NCBI RefSeq assembly: GCF_004834005.1
Contig: NZ_STFF01000009.1
Coordinates: 26,649 to 90,648, forward strand
Length of the DNA: 64,000 bases
Reading direction: 5' to 3'
From: Niastella caeni
GTDB lineage: Bacteria; Bacteroidota; Bacteroidia; Chitinophagales; Chitinophagaceae
Shown: piece by piece, positions 44,679 through 52,230 of the stretch
How the letters are laid out: every line of letters starts with the position of its first letter
How positions within the stretch are numbered: position 1 is the first letter of the stretch
Notes under the pieces: model-generated
The model's input: the letters and a program-made list of their open reading frames with translations, nothing else
Database searches by the model: none
Told to the model about the DNA's origin: nothing
Position numbers and translations under genes: made by a program

Positions 44679-45659
44679 TTAGTATAATACCCAGGTGTCG
44701 GCATTCATTTTTTTATATAGATGGTGATTTAATAAAGCCAGCACCTGTATCACTTCCTGTACAGGCATATTCCTTTTTAACCGGATGTTGTAGTGTCGTG
44801 CTTTTACCTGCCGGCTATTTGTGTGCAGGTTGATGCCATACAACATTTGCATGGCCTGTTGCAGTTCGGGAAAAGGTGCATTGGTCAATGGCAGTTCATC
44901 TTCTTTCCATAATGAAGCCAGCCACACCGGCACGGTGCTTTTCGAAAAAGACCCTGTTTTTGATTGAACGCTGATCTGTTTGCCGGGCAGCAATACATCC
45001 AGCACCTTTTCATTATGGCTCACAGCTACTTTACCGGTAGCTACGGTAACCAGTGTGGCACTATCAGATAAACCGGTTTTTACACTGAACGAAGTACCCA
45101 ATACCCGGGTTTGCACCAATCCGTTTTGTACAATAAAAGGATGCGCAGCATTTTTCTGCACTTCGAAAAACGCTTCGCCAGCCAACAGTTCCACCGTACG
45201 ATTGGGATGATTATATAACTGGGTATCTACCTGTAAGCGGGCGTTTGCTTTCAACCAAACCACACTTTGATCGGGTAATAGGTAGCGCATTGTTGCATTG
45301 GCAGCAGCGGATATCAGCACTTTTTGATGCGTCAATTTCCTTGGCGAAGCTGGTTGCCGGAATAACCACCAGCCGGCAATCCCGATTATCAGGGCGGCAG
45401 CGGCTAACCTGAATAGCCAGCGAGGAATAGGTAGTTTTTTCGGCAGCGTAGCTTCCTGGTAACCAGGCCAGGAGGCAGCTTCATTCAATAAAGTCTGCTC
45501 CATAGCGGGCGGCATGGGTTCGGTTATGGGTTCATTCCATACCCCTAACAGGTATTCATCCAATCCTTCGGGATGACGGTTCAGCCATTGTTGAACCAGT
45601 TCGGCTTCTTCAGCCGTGCATTCACCTTGAATAAATTTTTCCAGTAATAGTTTGTTCAT
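44679..45659 (-). CDS. FecR family anti-sigma factor / transmembrane sensor
   Basis: About 326 residues from ATG 45659 (MNKLLLEKFIQGECTAEEAE), with an N-terminal anti-sigma region, one transmembrane helix (LFRLAAAALIIGIAGWWLF, about residues 90-108) and a periplasmic FecR domain: KVLISAAANATMRYLLPDQS, VELLAGEAFFEVQKNAAHPF and TRVLGTSFSVKTG. It holds the ECF sigma factor inactive until the SusC STN domain signals substrate uptake. The C-terminal part (RHYNIRLKRNMPVQEVIQVL) resembles the STN-interacting region. Confidence 0.93.
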   Translation of the reverse strand: MNKLLLEKFIQGECTAEEAELVQQWLNRHPEGLDEYLLGVWNEPITEPMPPAMEQTLLNEAASWPGYQEATLPKKLPIPRWLFRLAAAALIIGIAGWWLFRQPASPRKLTHQKVLISAAANATMRYLLPDQSVVWLKANARLQVDTQLYNHPNRTVELLAGEAFFEVQKNAAHPFIVQNGLVQTRVLGTSFSVKTGLSDSATLVTVATGKVAVSHNEKVLDVLLPGKQISVQSKTGSFSKSTVPVWLASLWKEDELPLTNAPFPELQQAMQMLYGINLHTNSRQVKARHYNIRLKRNMPVQEVIQVLALLNHHLYKKMNADTWVLY

Positions 45660-45768
45660 TGCAAACGGCTGTGCAGCCTGATTTGCATATATCACGTATG
45701 AGAAGGCGGGAACCGGTAAGGGGGAGGAAGAAATTTTTTGGAATTGGGAATTGGGTTAAAGCTCTATT

Positions 45769-45809
45769 AACTCGTTGCCTCGATGCCTGGTTGCCTTGGT
45801 GCCTTGCAT
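45769..45809. repeat. Degenerate CCTYRTTG octamer array
   Basis: About four to five octamers: TCGTTG, CCTCGATG, CCTGGTTG, CCTTGGTG, CCTTGCAT. It follows the sigma factor stop and lies between that gene and fecR. It is the same family as at 7694-7731, 20427-20482 and 20596-20668. Confidence 0.6.
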
Positions 45810-46406
45810 TTAGTATCCCAATTCTTTCCGTAAAAACTTCAATGACAACCCAACCTGTTTCTCAACCGTGGCGGGAGAAATACCCAGTTGGTCGGCTACC
45901 TTTTTATGGGAGAGCCCTTCCTGCTTAACCAGGGTGAAGATCCTTTTTCTTTTGGCCGGCAACAGATCGATGGTCGATTGCAATTGCTGCAACTGCTCTT
46001 TAAAGTGCATCAACTGTTCGGCTTGCGGCGTGGCCTCGGCTGGCGTGCTATTTCGTTGTAACTGATCCATCAACTTGCGGTGCCTGGCCTTTTTACGCAG
46101 ATGGTCAATAACCAGGTTGCGGGCGTATGTAAATAGTAAAGGCAGCACGTCGCGGGAATCATCTACGGTTGCTATCTTTTGCCAAAGTTGCGCATAACAG
46201 TTCTGGATGATGTCTTTGGTATCTGTTTCATGTTGCGTAAGCTTCCATACAAACTGATACAGCCGGTCTTTTGTTGCAAAAAACAGGCGGCTGAATTTTT
46301 GCGACAGATCCGTACCCGCATCAGTTGCCGAAGCTACAGGCAATGTAACTTCCTGCTCCTGAACAGTTAATTTCCATAATGCCGTATCGTTTAAAGGGAG
46401 GTCCAT
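45810..46406 (-). CDS. ECF-type RNA polymerase sigma-70 factor
   Basis: About 198 residues from ATG 46406. Region 2 is FFATKDRLYQFVWKLTQHET through YARNLVIDHLRKKARHRK, and region 4 is LPAKRKRIFTLVKQEGLSHK, then KVADQLGISPATVEKQVGLS, a standard HTH. It is the cytosolic output of the FecR/SusC system and probably drives the susC-susD genes. Two upstream in-frame codons (ATG 46427) are possible but give only seven extra residues. The gene comes first in the cluster order sigma-fecR-susC-susD. Confidence 0.94.
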   Translation of the reverse strand: MDLPLNDTALWKLTVQEQEVTLPVASATDAGTDLSQKFSRLFFATKDRLYQFVWKLTQHETDTKDIIQNCYAQLWQKIATVDDSRDVLPLLFTYARNLVIDHLRKKARHRKLMDQLQRNSTPAEATPQAEQLMHFKEQLQQLQSTIDLLPAKRKRIFTLVKQEGLSHKKVADQLGISPATVEKQVGLSLKFLRKELGY

Positions 46407-47029
46407 ACGCTGAGCAAATCGATACAAAGAAAGTCAACCAATGTTATACAATTATTAAGTGGTTCAAATACAATTAATCACACGTGCTTCATCGCTTCAC
46501 TAAAAAGTAAGCCATAGAACTACCGGTGCTATCAGGCATCACTCATTTGGGTAAACACGGCTACCATTCGGTTGGGTACGTGATGGTAATCATATTTCAG
46601 GAACGAAATCCCACATTGCAAAAAAATGGCGGCGCCCTGATCCTCAAATGATACTGTTTAAAAACGCCGCTTGCAATTGCCGGGTTATACTCTTAATATA
46701 ACAATCAGGTATTCAAATAAAGCATTTCAACAGCCGTGATTTTGAAGCCCTTCCAATCAAAAATAATCAACCTGCGAACAAAATATATACGCAAACGTTT
46801 GTTGAAAATTTAGAAATATCTTTTAGGCTAACAGTACAAAACCCCTTGTCGGGTACACTTATTGTAATATAGATATAGTTCCACCGTACTGCTATCTGAC
46901 TGCGAACCCATTCCTTTATACCAAAACTCAACCACCTTTATTTCCCATCCTGGAAAACTAATCCACATGCCACTTTTTTTTCGTGTTTGGTATTTACAAT
47001 TCGCAGATAAAATCTTAAATTTAATAAAC
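46407..47029. other. Long divergent spacer with no recognisable gene
   Basis: About 620 bases between the sigma factor gene and a plus-strand gene. TGTATTTG (minus strand, near 46472) is a 7-of-8 match to the -7 element. Short AT-rich patches and a CGTTT/AAACG motif (around 46790-46802) are seen, but no open frame, repeat family or structured RNA was recognised. Confidence 0.3.
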
Positions 47030-47602
47030 ATGAGAATCCCGGCAGCGATACTGGCTAAGTGCCGTCCGCACCAACCAAACGGACTGACTCTAACAATGCT
47101 TCTCACCATTGTTACATTTACCATTTCTTCAAATTCGTTTACCCAAAGCAGGTATGACTGGCGAACCAATATCGACCAGGTGATCCATGAAACAGATAGC
47201 CTCTCACTTAAATCGCAACGCACTTTTTACCTGAATAAAATTTTACGCAAAGACGAACCGCTGAAAGAAACGTGGTATTACACTACTCACAATAATAACA
47301 TCATTGTATTTGAAGTTCGCTACCGGATTGATTCACTGGAGTATACCGAAACCTACTATATGAACAGGGGCCGGTTGATCTGTATGGAATTGTACGAAAC
47401 AGATTTTCTCTCCTATTACGAAGATGAGATCAAGCATGGCGAAGTGTTCTTCTTCGACCACGACATGCTGATACAATATGTTACCGTAGGCAACGGGCTA
47501 GCCGACCTGTCGTTCCGCGATCCTCAATACGAACCGCTGCGAAGATTTTACAAAAGATACATAGAGTTGCAAAAGAATATCCTTTCGTTAGCAACTAATT
47601 AA
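47030..47602 (+). CDS. Exported hypothetical protein
   Basis: About 190 residues from ATG 47030; the longer frame from 46967 places a hydrophobic stretch ahead of the signal-like segment and is less likely. The N-terminus has a positively charged region and a hydrophobic helix (TMLLTIVTFTISSNSFTQ) fitting a signal peptide. The mature part is rich in Tyr, Asp and Glu (TWYYTTHNNNIIVFEVRYRI, and DFLSYYEDEIKHGEVFFFDH). I recognise no family. It lies alone upstream of the peroxiredoxin gene. Confidence 0.55.
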   Translation: MRIPAAILAKCRPHQPNGLTLTMLLTIVTFTISSNSFTQSRYDWRTNIDQVIHETDSLSLKSQRTFYLNKILRKDEPLKETWYYTTHNNNIIVFEVRYRIDSLEYTETYYMNRGRLICMELYETDFLSYYEDEIKHGEVFFFDHDMLIQYVTVGNGLADLSFRDPQYEPLRRFYKRYIELQKNILSLATN

Positions 47603-47732
47603 TTAGCAAATATGCCAATGCGAAAATGTGCAAATGGAAACCGGTTCTGGGTTCCTGCAATTTCATTTGCACAACTTGTCTCGATTCGTCGGGATTTGCA
47701 TACTTTCACATTTTCACATTAATTATCACATT
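47603..47732. repeat. Composite intergenic repeat containing an inverted hairpin element
   Basis: It holds AATTAGCAAATATGCC and ATGTGCAAATGGAAACC, then on the other side the reverse complement of the hairpin element (TGCAAATCCCGAC...GACAAGTTGTGCAAAT, at 47665-47700) and TTTCACATTTTCACATTA. TGTGCAAATG (47629-47638) and CATTTGCACA (47664-47673) are a perfect inverted pair. It lies directly before the peroxiredoxin start. Confidence 0.6.
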
Positions 47733-48200
47733 ATGATCTCAGTTGGCCAACCAGCTCCAAACTTTACCTTATTCGATTCTGCAAAAAACCCCATCAACCT
47801 GCACGACTTTACCGGCAAAAAAGTAGTGCTGCTGTTTTACCCCCTCGCCTTTACCAGCGTCTGTACCAAAGAGCTTTGTTACGTTCGCGATAACATAAGC
47901 TTATTTAATAATGTAGATGCCCAGGTGTTAGGCATAAGTGTTGACTCGCTATATACGCTGGCGAAGTTCAAGGAAGAACAGGGACTGAACTTTCCGTTAC
48001 TGAGCGATTTTAATAAAGAGGTATCCAGCCTATACAATGCCTTATATGAAGAATTTAGTTTCAATATGAAAGGCGTATCAAAACGAGCGTCTTTTGTGAT
48101 CGACCGGCAAGGCATTGTTCGTTACGCACAGGTGTTGGAGAAAGCAAGTGATTTTCCCGATTTCGAAGCGATACAATCAACTTTAGCCACAATCGATTGA
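47733..48200 (+). CDS. Peroxiredoxin, AhpC/TSA family
   Basis: A 155-residue thiol peroxidase that reduces peroxides, using a peroxidatic Cys in PLAFTSVCTKELCYVRDN, with a second Cys four residues later, suggesting an AhpE-like type. The N-terminal ISVGQPAPNFTLFDS is the usual start of the fold, and the open frame upstream of ATG 47733 translates intergenic repeat, so this start is chosen. The reductant is not evident: no disulphide reductase is next door. Probably cytosolic. Confidence 0.93.
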   Translation: MISVGQPAPNFTLFDSAKNPINLHDFTGKKVVLLFYPLAFTSVCTKELCYVRDNISLFNNVDAQVLGISVDSLYTLAKFKEEQGLNFPLLSDFNKEVSSLYNALYEEFSFNMKGVSKRASFVIDRQGIVRYAQVLEKASDFPDFEAIQSTLATID

Positions 48201-48294
48201 TTATGATCAATTAAAATAGAGTTAAAATCTAGCTTGTGTACAAAAATATAAGCGGAATCCCCTATTAAAAGCAGGATTATTGCTAAAGGAGTTG

Positions 48295-48302
48295 TAATTT
48301 TG
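48295..48302 (+). promoter_or_regulatory. -7 element of the small T9SS-sorted gene
   Basis: TAATTTTG matches TAnnTTTG and predicts a start near 48309, 40 bases before ATG 48349. No well-spaced -33 element was seen. Confidence 0.4.
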
Positions 48303-48348
48303 GTTAAAAGGAAATATCTTGAGCAATAACTGTAAAATATCATCGTGC

Positions 48349-48684
48349 ATGAAGATTTTTTACGCATTGTCCACTATCCTTTTATTGACGTTACAAGGGA
48401 AAAGCCAGGATCGAAATCCCGGAGAAGACCCTGCACCCACCATTGTAAAGTTTTACCCTAACCCTGCTACTTCAATTATCACCTTCGATTTTCAACGCGG
48501 ATACGATAAATCACTGAACCTGCAGATATTCAATTTTATCGGCAAGAAAGTACAGGAAATAACTAACGTAACGCCTAAGACTACCGTCAACCTCAACGAT
48601 TTCTACCGTGGCATCTACATCTTCCAACTGAAAGATAAGAATGGCAAGGTGGTTGATTCAGGCAAATTCCAGGTTTCCAAATAA
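48349..48684 (+). CDS. Minimal exported protein with type A T9SS sorting domain
   Basis: About 111 residues: a signal peptide (MKIFYALSTILLLTLQGKSQ), a short acidic linker (DRNPGEDPAP) and then almost nothing but a Por-type A C-terminal sorting domain: VKFYPNPATSIITFDFQRGY, LQIFNFIGKKVQEIT, LNDFYRGIYIFQLKD, GKFQVSK. Normally this ~75-residue signal sits at the end of a larger secreted enzyme. Here there is no cargo domain, so it may be a surface-attached peptide, a decoy or a remnant. ATG 48349 is chosen because it starts the signal peptide and lies after the -7 element. Confidence 0.85.
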   Translation: MKIFYALSTILLLTLQGKSQDRNPGEDPAPTIVKFYPNPATSIITFDFQRGYDKSLNLQIFNFIGKKVQEITNVTPKTTVNLNDFYRGIYIFQLKDKNGKVVDSGKFQVSK

Positions 48685-48706
48685 TTACAAATTCACTTTA
48701 TTATAT

Positions 48707-48735
48707 AGCCTTGCCGGTATGGCAAGGCTTTTTTT
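48707..48735 (+). terminator. Terminator of the small T9SS-sorted gene
   Basis: AGCCTTGCC (48707-48715) pairs with GGCAAGGCT (48721-48729) around a GGTAT loop and is followed by seven T residues (48729-48735). Confidence 0.85.
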
Positions 48736-48850
48736 GTAGTTGGCGGTGGTGCTACTATCGCCATTACTTGTATCACTCACTTTTAGGTTCCGAACACTAC
48801 CGGGCATTCCGGGCCCTGACTTTATAAGAAGTAAAGGGTATTTTTGGCGA

Positions 48851-49720
48851 ATGGCTGCTGAGATCCTGTCATATAATTTCAAATCCGGTTTCAAACACGA
48901 GTTAGAAGTACTCTCTTTAGCATCCCTGTATGCAGATGCCAGGCAGGCACTGATTCATCCGCACAGAGCCAACTTTTATCATGTCTTCTGGTTTTTAAGC
49001 GGTCCGCATACCCATCACGTCGACTTCAAACCCGTTCCTGTAAAAAAGAATACGTTGCTGTTTGTAAATAAGGAACAGGTGCAAAGCTTCGATCAGTCAG
49101 CCAATATCAGCGGAAAGCTGATCCTTTTCACAGACAGGTTCTTTGCAAAAAGCGCCGATGATCTCCGGTTCCTGAACAATTCCATTCTTTTTAATGATTT
49201 TATGGAACCAGCGGTGATAAACCTGACCAAACCGGCTGATCAACTATTCAGCTGCTTTCACCAGATCGAAGACGAGTTCACTAACAACAACGCGCTGCAT
49301 CACTACGACCTGCTAAGAAACTACCTGCACAACTTTTTACTATTAGCTGAACGACAATGGCGACAATCAGGTTTTAAAGAAATAAAAAAAGGCGCCGATC
49401 TTGATTACCTCACCTTATTTAAAGAATTGGTCTCCCGGCATTTTAAAGAAAAGAAATCAGTGAGCCATTATGCCAGCGAAATGAATGTATCAGAAAAACG
49501 GCTTGGACAGGCAACCGTTAAAACGATCGGGAAAACCCCCAAGCAGGTAATTGACGAGCGGGTTGTATTGGAAGCAAAAAGACTGTTAACCCATACTTCG
49601 CAAAGCATAAAACAAATTGGTTATTATTTGGGGTTTGAAGAGCCGACCAATTTTATCAAATATTTCCGCAAACACGAGGGTGTTACACCTATTGAGTTCA
49701 GGGAAGCACACACTCCCTGA
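48851..49720 (+). CDS. AraC family transcriptional regulator
   Basis: About 289 residues from ATG 48851; the frame reaches back to 48740, but that portion starts almost inside the upstream terminator. The N-terminus is a ligand-binding domain (HPHRANFYHVFWFLSGPHTH, then HVDFKPVPVKKNTLLFVN, cupin-like). The C-terminal pair of AraC helix-turn-helices is ERVVLEAKRLLTHTSQSIKQ and IGYYLGFEEPTNFIKYFRKH, the strongest signature. It lies about 215 bases before the NTF2-like gene on the same strand, which is a possible target. The ligand is unknown. Confidence 0.93.
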   Translation: MAAEILSYNFKSGFKHELEVLSLASLYADARQALIHPHRANFYHVFWFLSGPHTHHVDFKPVPVKKNTLLFVNKEQVQSFDQSANISGKLILFTDRFFAKSADDLRFLNNSILFNDFMEPAVINLTKPADQLFSCFHQIEDEFTNNNALHHYDLLRNYLHNFLLLAERQWRQSGFKEIKKGADLDYLTLFKELVSRHFKEKKSVSHYASEMNVSEKRLGQATVKTIGKTPKQVIDERVVLEAKRLLTHTSQSIKQIGYYLGFEEPTNFIKYFRKHEGVTPIEFREAHTP

Positions 49721-49779
49721 AATAACAAATTAGGAAGGTGGAATTAGAAATTTAAAAAGTAAAAGCCAGTCTTTCAATT

Positions 49780-49848
49780 AATGAGAAATCAAATCTAGCG
49801 GGTGTATTCCCTTTCTCATTTTTCATTTCTTATTCTTCATTTCTCATT
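49780..49848. repeat. Inverted word repeat between AraC and NTF2-like genes
   Basis: AATGAGAAAT (49780-49789) and ATTTCTCATT (49839-49848) are perfect complements. The right arm is part of the degenerate run TTTCTCATTTTTCATTTCTT, then ATTCTTCATTTCTCATT. Confidence 0.55.
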
Positions 49849-49936
49849 CCTACCGGTTTTTATCATCTTTTCTCCTTTTTCTACCTTTCCCCGCGCCCCT
49901 CCTCTTGCGAATTTTGCCTTGAAAAATAACAAGGCA

Positions 49937-50815
49937 ATGAAGAAAATTACATCCCGCGTACTTATTCTCTTATTGGTGCTTTCAGCAACCAATGCGGCGT
50001 TCTCCCAAAAAAATAAATCAACTAATTCAAAAAAACATTCAACCATGAACAAGAAGCAGCAAGTAACAGCGCTATTAAAAGCTATTGAAACAGGAGCCAC
50101 AGAACCTGTTGCCACCATTAATGCCAACAAGTATATACAACATAACTTAAATGTGGAAGATGGTCTGGCCGGCTTTGGAAAACTGTTGCAACAGTTGCCT
50201 CCTAAATCTGCCAGGGTTAACACCGTGCGGGTTTTTCAGGATGGTAATTTTGTGTTTGCGCACACCGAGTATAATTTCTTTGGCCCCAAGATCGGTTTTG
50301 ATATTTTCAGATTTGAAGACGGCAAGATCGTTGAACATTGGGATAACCTGCAGACGACTGCAGAACCTAACCCCAGTAAACACACTATGACAGATGGAAC
50401 CACGCAAACAGTTGATCTGGACAAAACCGAAGCTAATAAAACCCTGGTAAAATCTTTTGTAGATGACATTCTTGTAAATGGAAGAATGGAAAAGCTGGCC
50501 GGTTATTTTAATGGCGACAGCTACATTCAACACAATCCATTGATCCCCGATCAACTCTCTGGTTTGGGAAAAGCATTAGAAGCTATGGCGAAGCAGGGCA
50601 TTACGATGAAATATGATAAAATCCATACAGTTTTGGGCGAAGGCAATTTCGTGCTGGTAGTAAGCGAAGGCCATCTGGGCGGCAGGCATAGTTCTTTCTA
50701 CGACCTGTTCCGGGTAGAAAACGGAAAGATTGCCGAACACTGGGATACCATTGAAGAGATTCCTGCAAAAGAAGGCTGGAAAAACAATAATGGGAAGTTT
50801 GGTTTTACTTATTAG
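49937..50815 (+). CDS. Exported protein with two tandem NTF2/SnoaL-like domains
   Basis: About 292 residues from ATG 49937, which starts a signal peptide (MKKITSRVLILLLVLSATNA, then AFSQ). The longer frame from 49802 would read through repeat sequence. The mature protein has two similar halves of about 115 residues: NKYIQHNLNVEDGLAGFGKL ... FDIFRFEDGKIVEHWDN, and DSYIQHNPLIPDQLSGLGKA ... YDLFRVENGKIAEHWDT. These YIQHN and GKIxEHWD motifs are typical of SnoaL-like nuclear-transport-factor-2 fold proteins. It looks like an internal duplication. Ligand and reaction are unknown. Confidence 0.85.
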   Translation: MKKITSRVLILLLVLSATNAAFSQKNKSTNSKKHSTMNKKQQVTALLKAIETGATEPVATINANKYIQHNLNVEDGLAGFGKLLQQLPPKSARVNTVRVFQDGNFVFAHTEYNFFGPKIGFDIFRFEDGKIVEHWDNLQTTAEPNPSKHTMTDGTTQTVDLDKTEANKTLVKSFVDDILVNGRMEKLAGYFNGDSYIQHNPLIPDQLSGLGKALEAMAKQGITMKYDKIHTVLGEGNFVLVVSEGHLGGRHSSFYDLFRVENGKIAEHWDTIEEIPAKEGWKNNNGKFGFTY

Positions 50816-51004
50816 TACTTAGTTCCCAGTTCTTAATTCTGGCTCCGGCAACTTGCATCTGAATAAACTTTTACCAGCTCTGCAGCGCCTGCGCGGCCTG
50901 CAAAGCTGGTACTGTTTTGAATAACAGGTCAGCAGTTGGTTCTACCTAAATAATTCGAGAGGCTTGATCAGCGAAGCAACCACAAACAATAATCAGTAAA
51001 CCAT

Positions 51005-52177
51005 TTAAAGTACCTGTACTATCAAAAACTTCAAATAATGCGTATTCTCCCACTCCCACACAATGGGGTGGTCGGCCGACTGGGTTTGAAAAGTTACCTG
51101 TCTGATCTTTCTTCGGGCATCCTTGGCCGCTAACTGAATGATCTCCAGGAACAGGTCGGGCTGAACCAGGTTGGTACAACTGGAAGTTACGAGGAAACCA
51201 CCGGGCTTCACCAGCTTCATTCCACGAAGATTGATCTCTTTATAACCAGTAATGGCCTTTTGAATATTATCCCTTGTCTTTGTAAAAGAAGGCGGATCAA
51301 GCATCACTACATCGTACTGTCTTCCTTCCCGGGCCCACACCTTCAGTACATCAAACGCATTCTCACATTCAAACCGAACAATTTTCTCTACCCCATTCAA
51401 TGCGGCATTACGGTTCGCCTGGTCTACGGCGTTCTGTGAAATATCCAGTCCGAGTACTGATTTGGCGCCATAATGCGCCGCATGGATCTCAAAGGTTCCG
51501 GTATAGGTAAACGCCCCCAGCACATCGGCGCCTTTTACTATATGCTGAATGGCGCGACGGTTGTCCTGCTGATCGAGGAAGTAACCGGTCTTTTGGCCGT
51601 TCTCAATATCAACGTAGAACTTCAATCCATTCTCCTGGATGGTAATTTTTGTATCAAACGGAGCCGATAAAAACCCTTTCTGTTGTGGCAGTCCTTCCAG
51701 TTCGCGAACCGGCACATCATTACGTTCGTATATACCTTTAGGCTTGAATATTTTTTCCAGGGCGGCTACGATAGCAGGTTTCCAAACATCAATGCCCAAC
51801 GCCAGGGTTTGAATAACCAGGTAATCGTTGAACTTATCGATGATCAACTGGGGAAGGGAATCGGCTTCCCCAAAAATAAGCCGGCAATTCTCAACATAGC
51901 CCAGTTGTTGGCGGTATTGCCAGGCCTCCAGCAGGCGGTTATAAAAAAACTCCTCATTAACTACCTCGTCTTTTCTGCGGGTGAGCAAGCGAACTAAGAT
52001 CTGCGAGCGGGGGTTAATGTATCCTTTCCCGATAAACTTTTTATCGTGCGTGTATACTTCTACAATATCGCCGGGATGTACCCCTTCCGGGGCCTCATTC
52101 ACTTCATTGGCGAAGATCCAGGGATGCCCGTTGGCCACCCGCTGACTGATCTTCTTTTTTAAGATTACCTGATTCAT
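51005..52177 (-). CDS. rlmI: Class I SAM-dependent rRNA methyltransferase, RlmI-like
   Basis: A 390-residue enzyme with an N-terminal PUA RNA-binding domain (KKKISQRVANGHPWIFANEV) and a Rossmann methyltransferase domain: DVLGAFTYTGTFEIHAAHYG, SVLGLDISQNAVDQANRNAA, VVMLDPPSFTKTRDN, and LVTSSCTNLV with the catalytic Cys. This matches RlmI (YccW), which makes 5-methylcytosine in 23S rRNA, although related enzymes may act on other sites. Length is normal. It is flanked by the NTF2-like gene (convergent) and the glycoside-hydrolase-like gene. Confidence 0.93.
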   Translation of the reverse strand: MNQVILKKKISQRVANGHPWIFANEVNEAPEGVHPGDIVEVYTHDKKFIGKGYINPRSQILVRLLTRRKDEVVNEEFFYNRLLEAWQYRQQLGYVENCRLIFGEADSLPQLIIDKFNDYLVIQTLALGIDVWKPAIVAALEKIFKPKGIYERNDVPVRELEGLPQQKGFLSAPFDTKITIQENGLKFYVDIENGQKTGYFLDQQDNRRAIQHIVKGADVLGAFTYTGTFEIHAAHYGAKSVLGLDISQNAVDQANRNAALNGVEKIVRFECENAFDVLKVWAREGRQYDVVMLDPPSFTKTRDNIQKAITGYKEINLRGMKLVKPGGFLVTSSCTNLVQPDLFLEIIQLAAKDARRKIRQVTFQTQSADHPIVWEWENTHYLKFLIVQVL

Positions 52178-52230
52178 TCGCGCAAAAGTAAAATTATTGC
52201 GCGAAAGCAGGGAATTTGGGTTTAAAGAGC

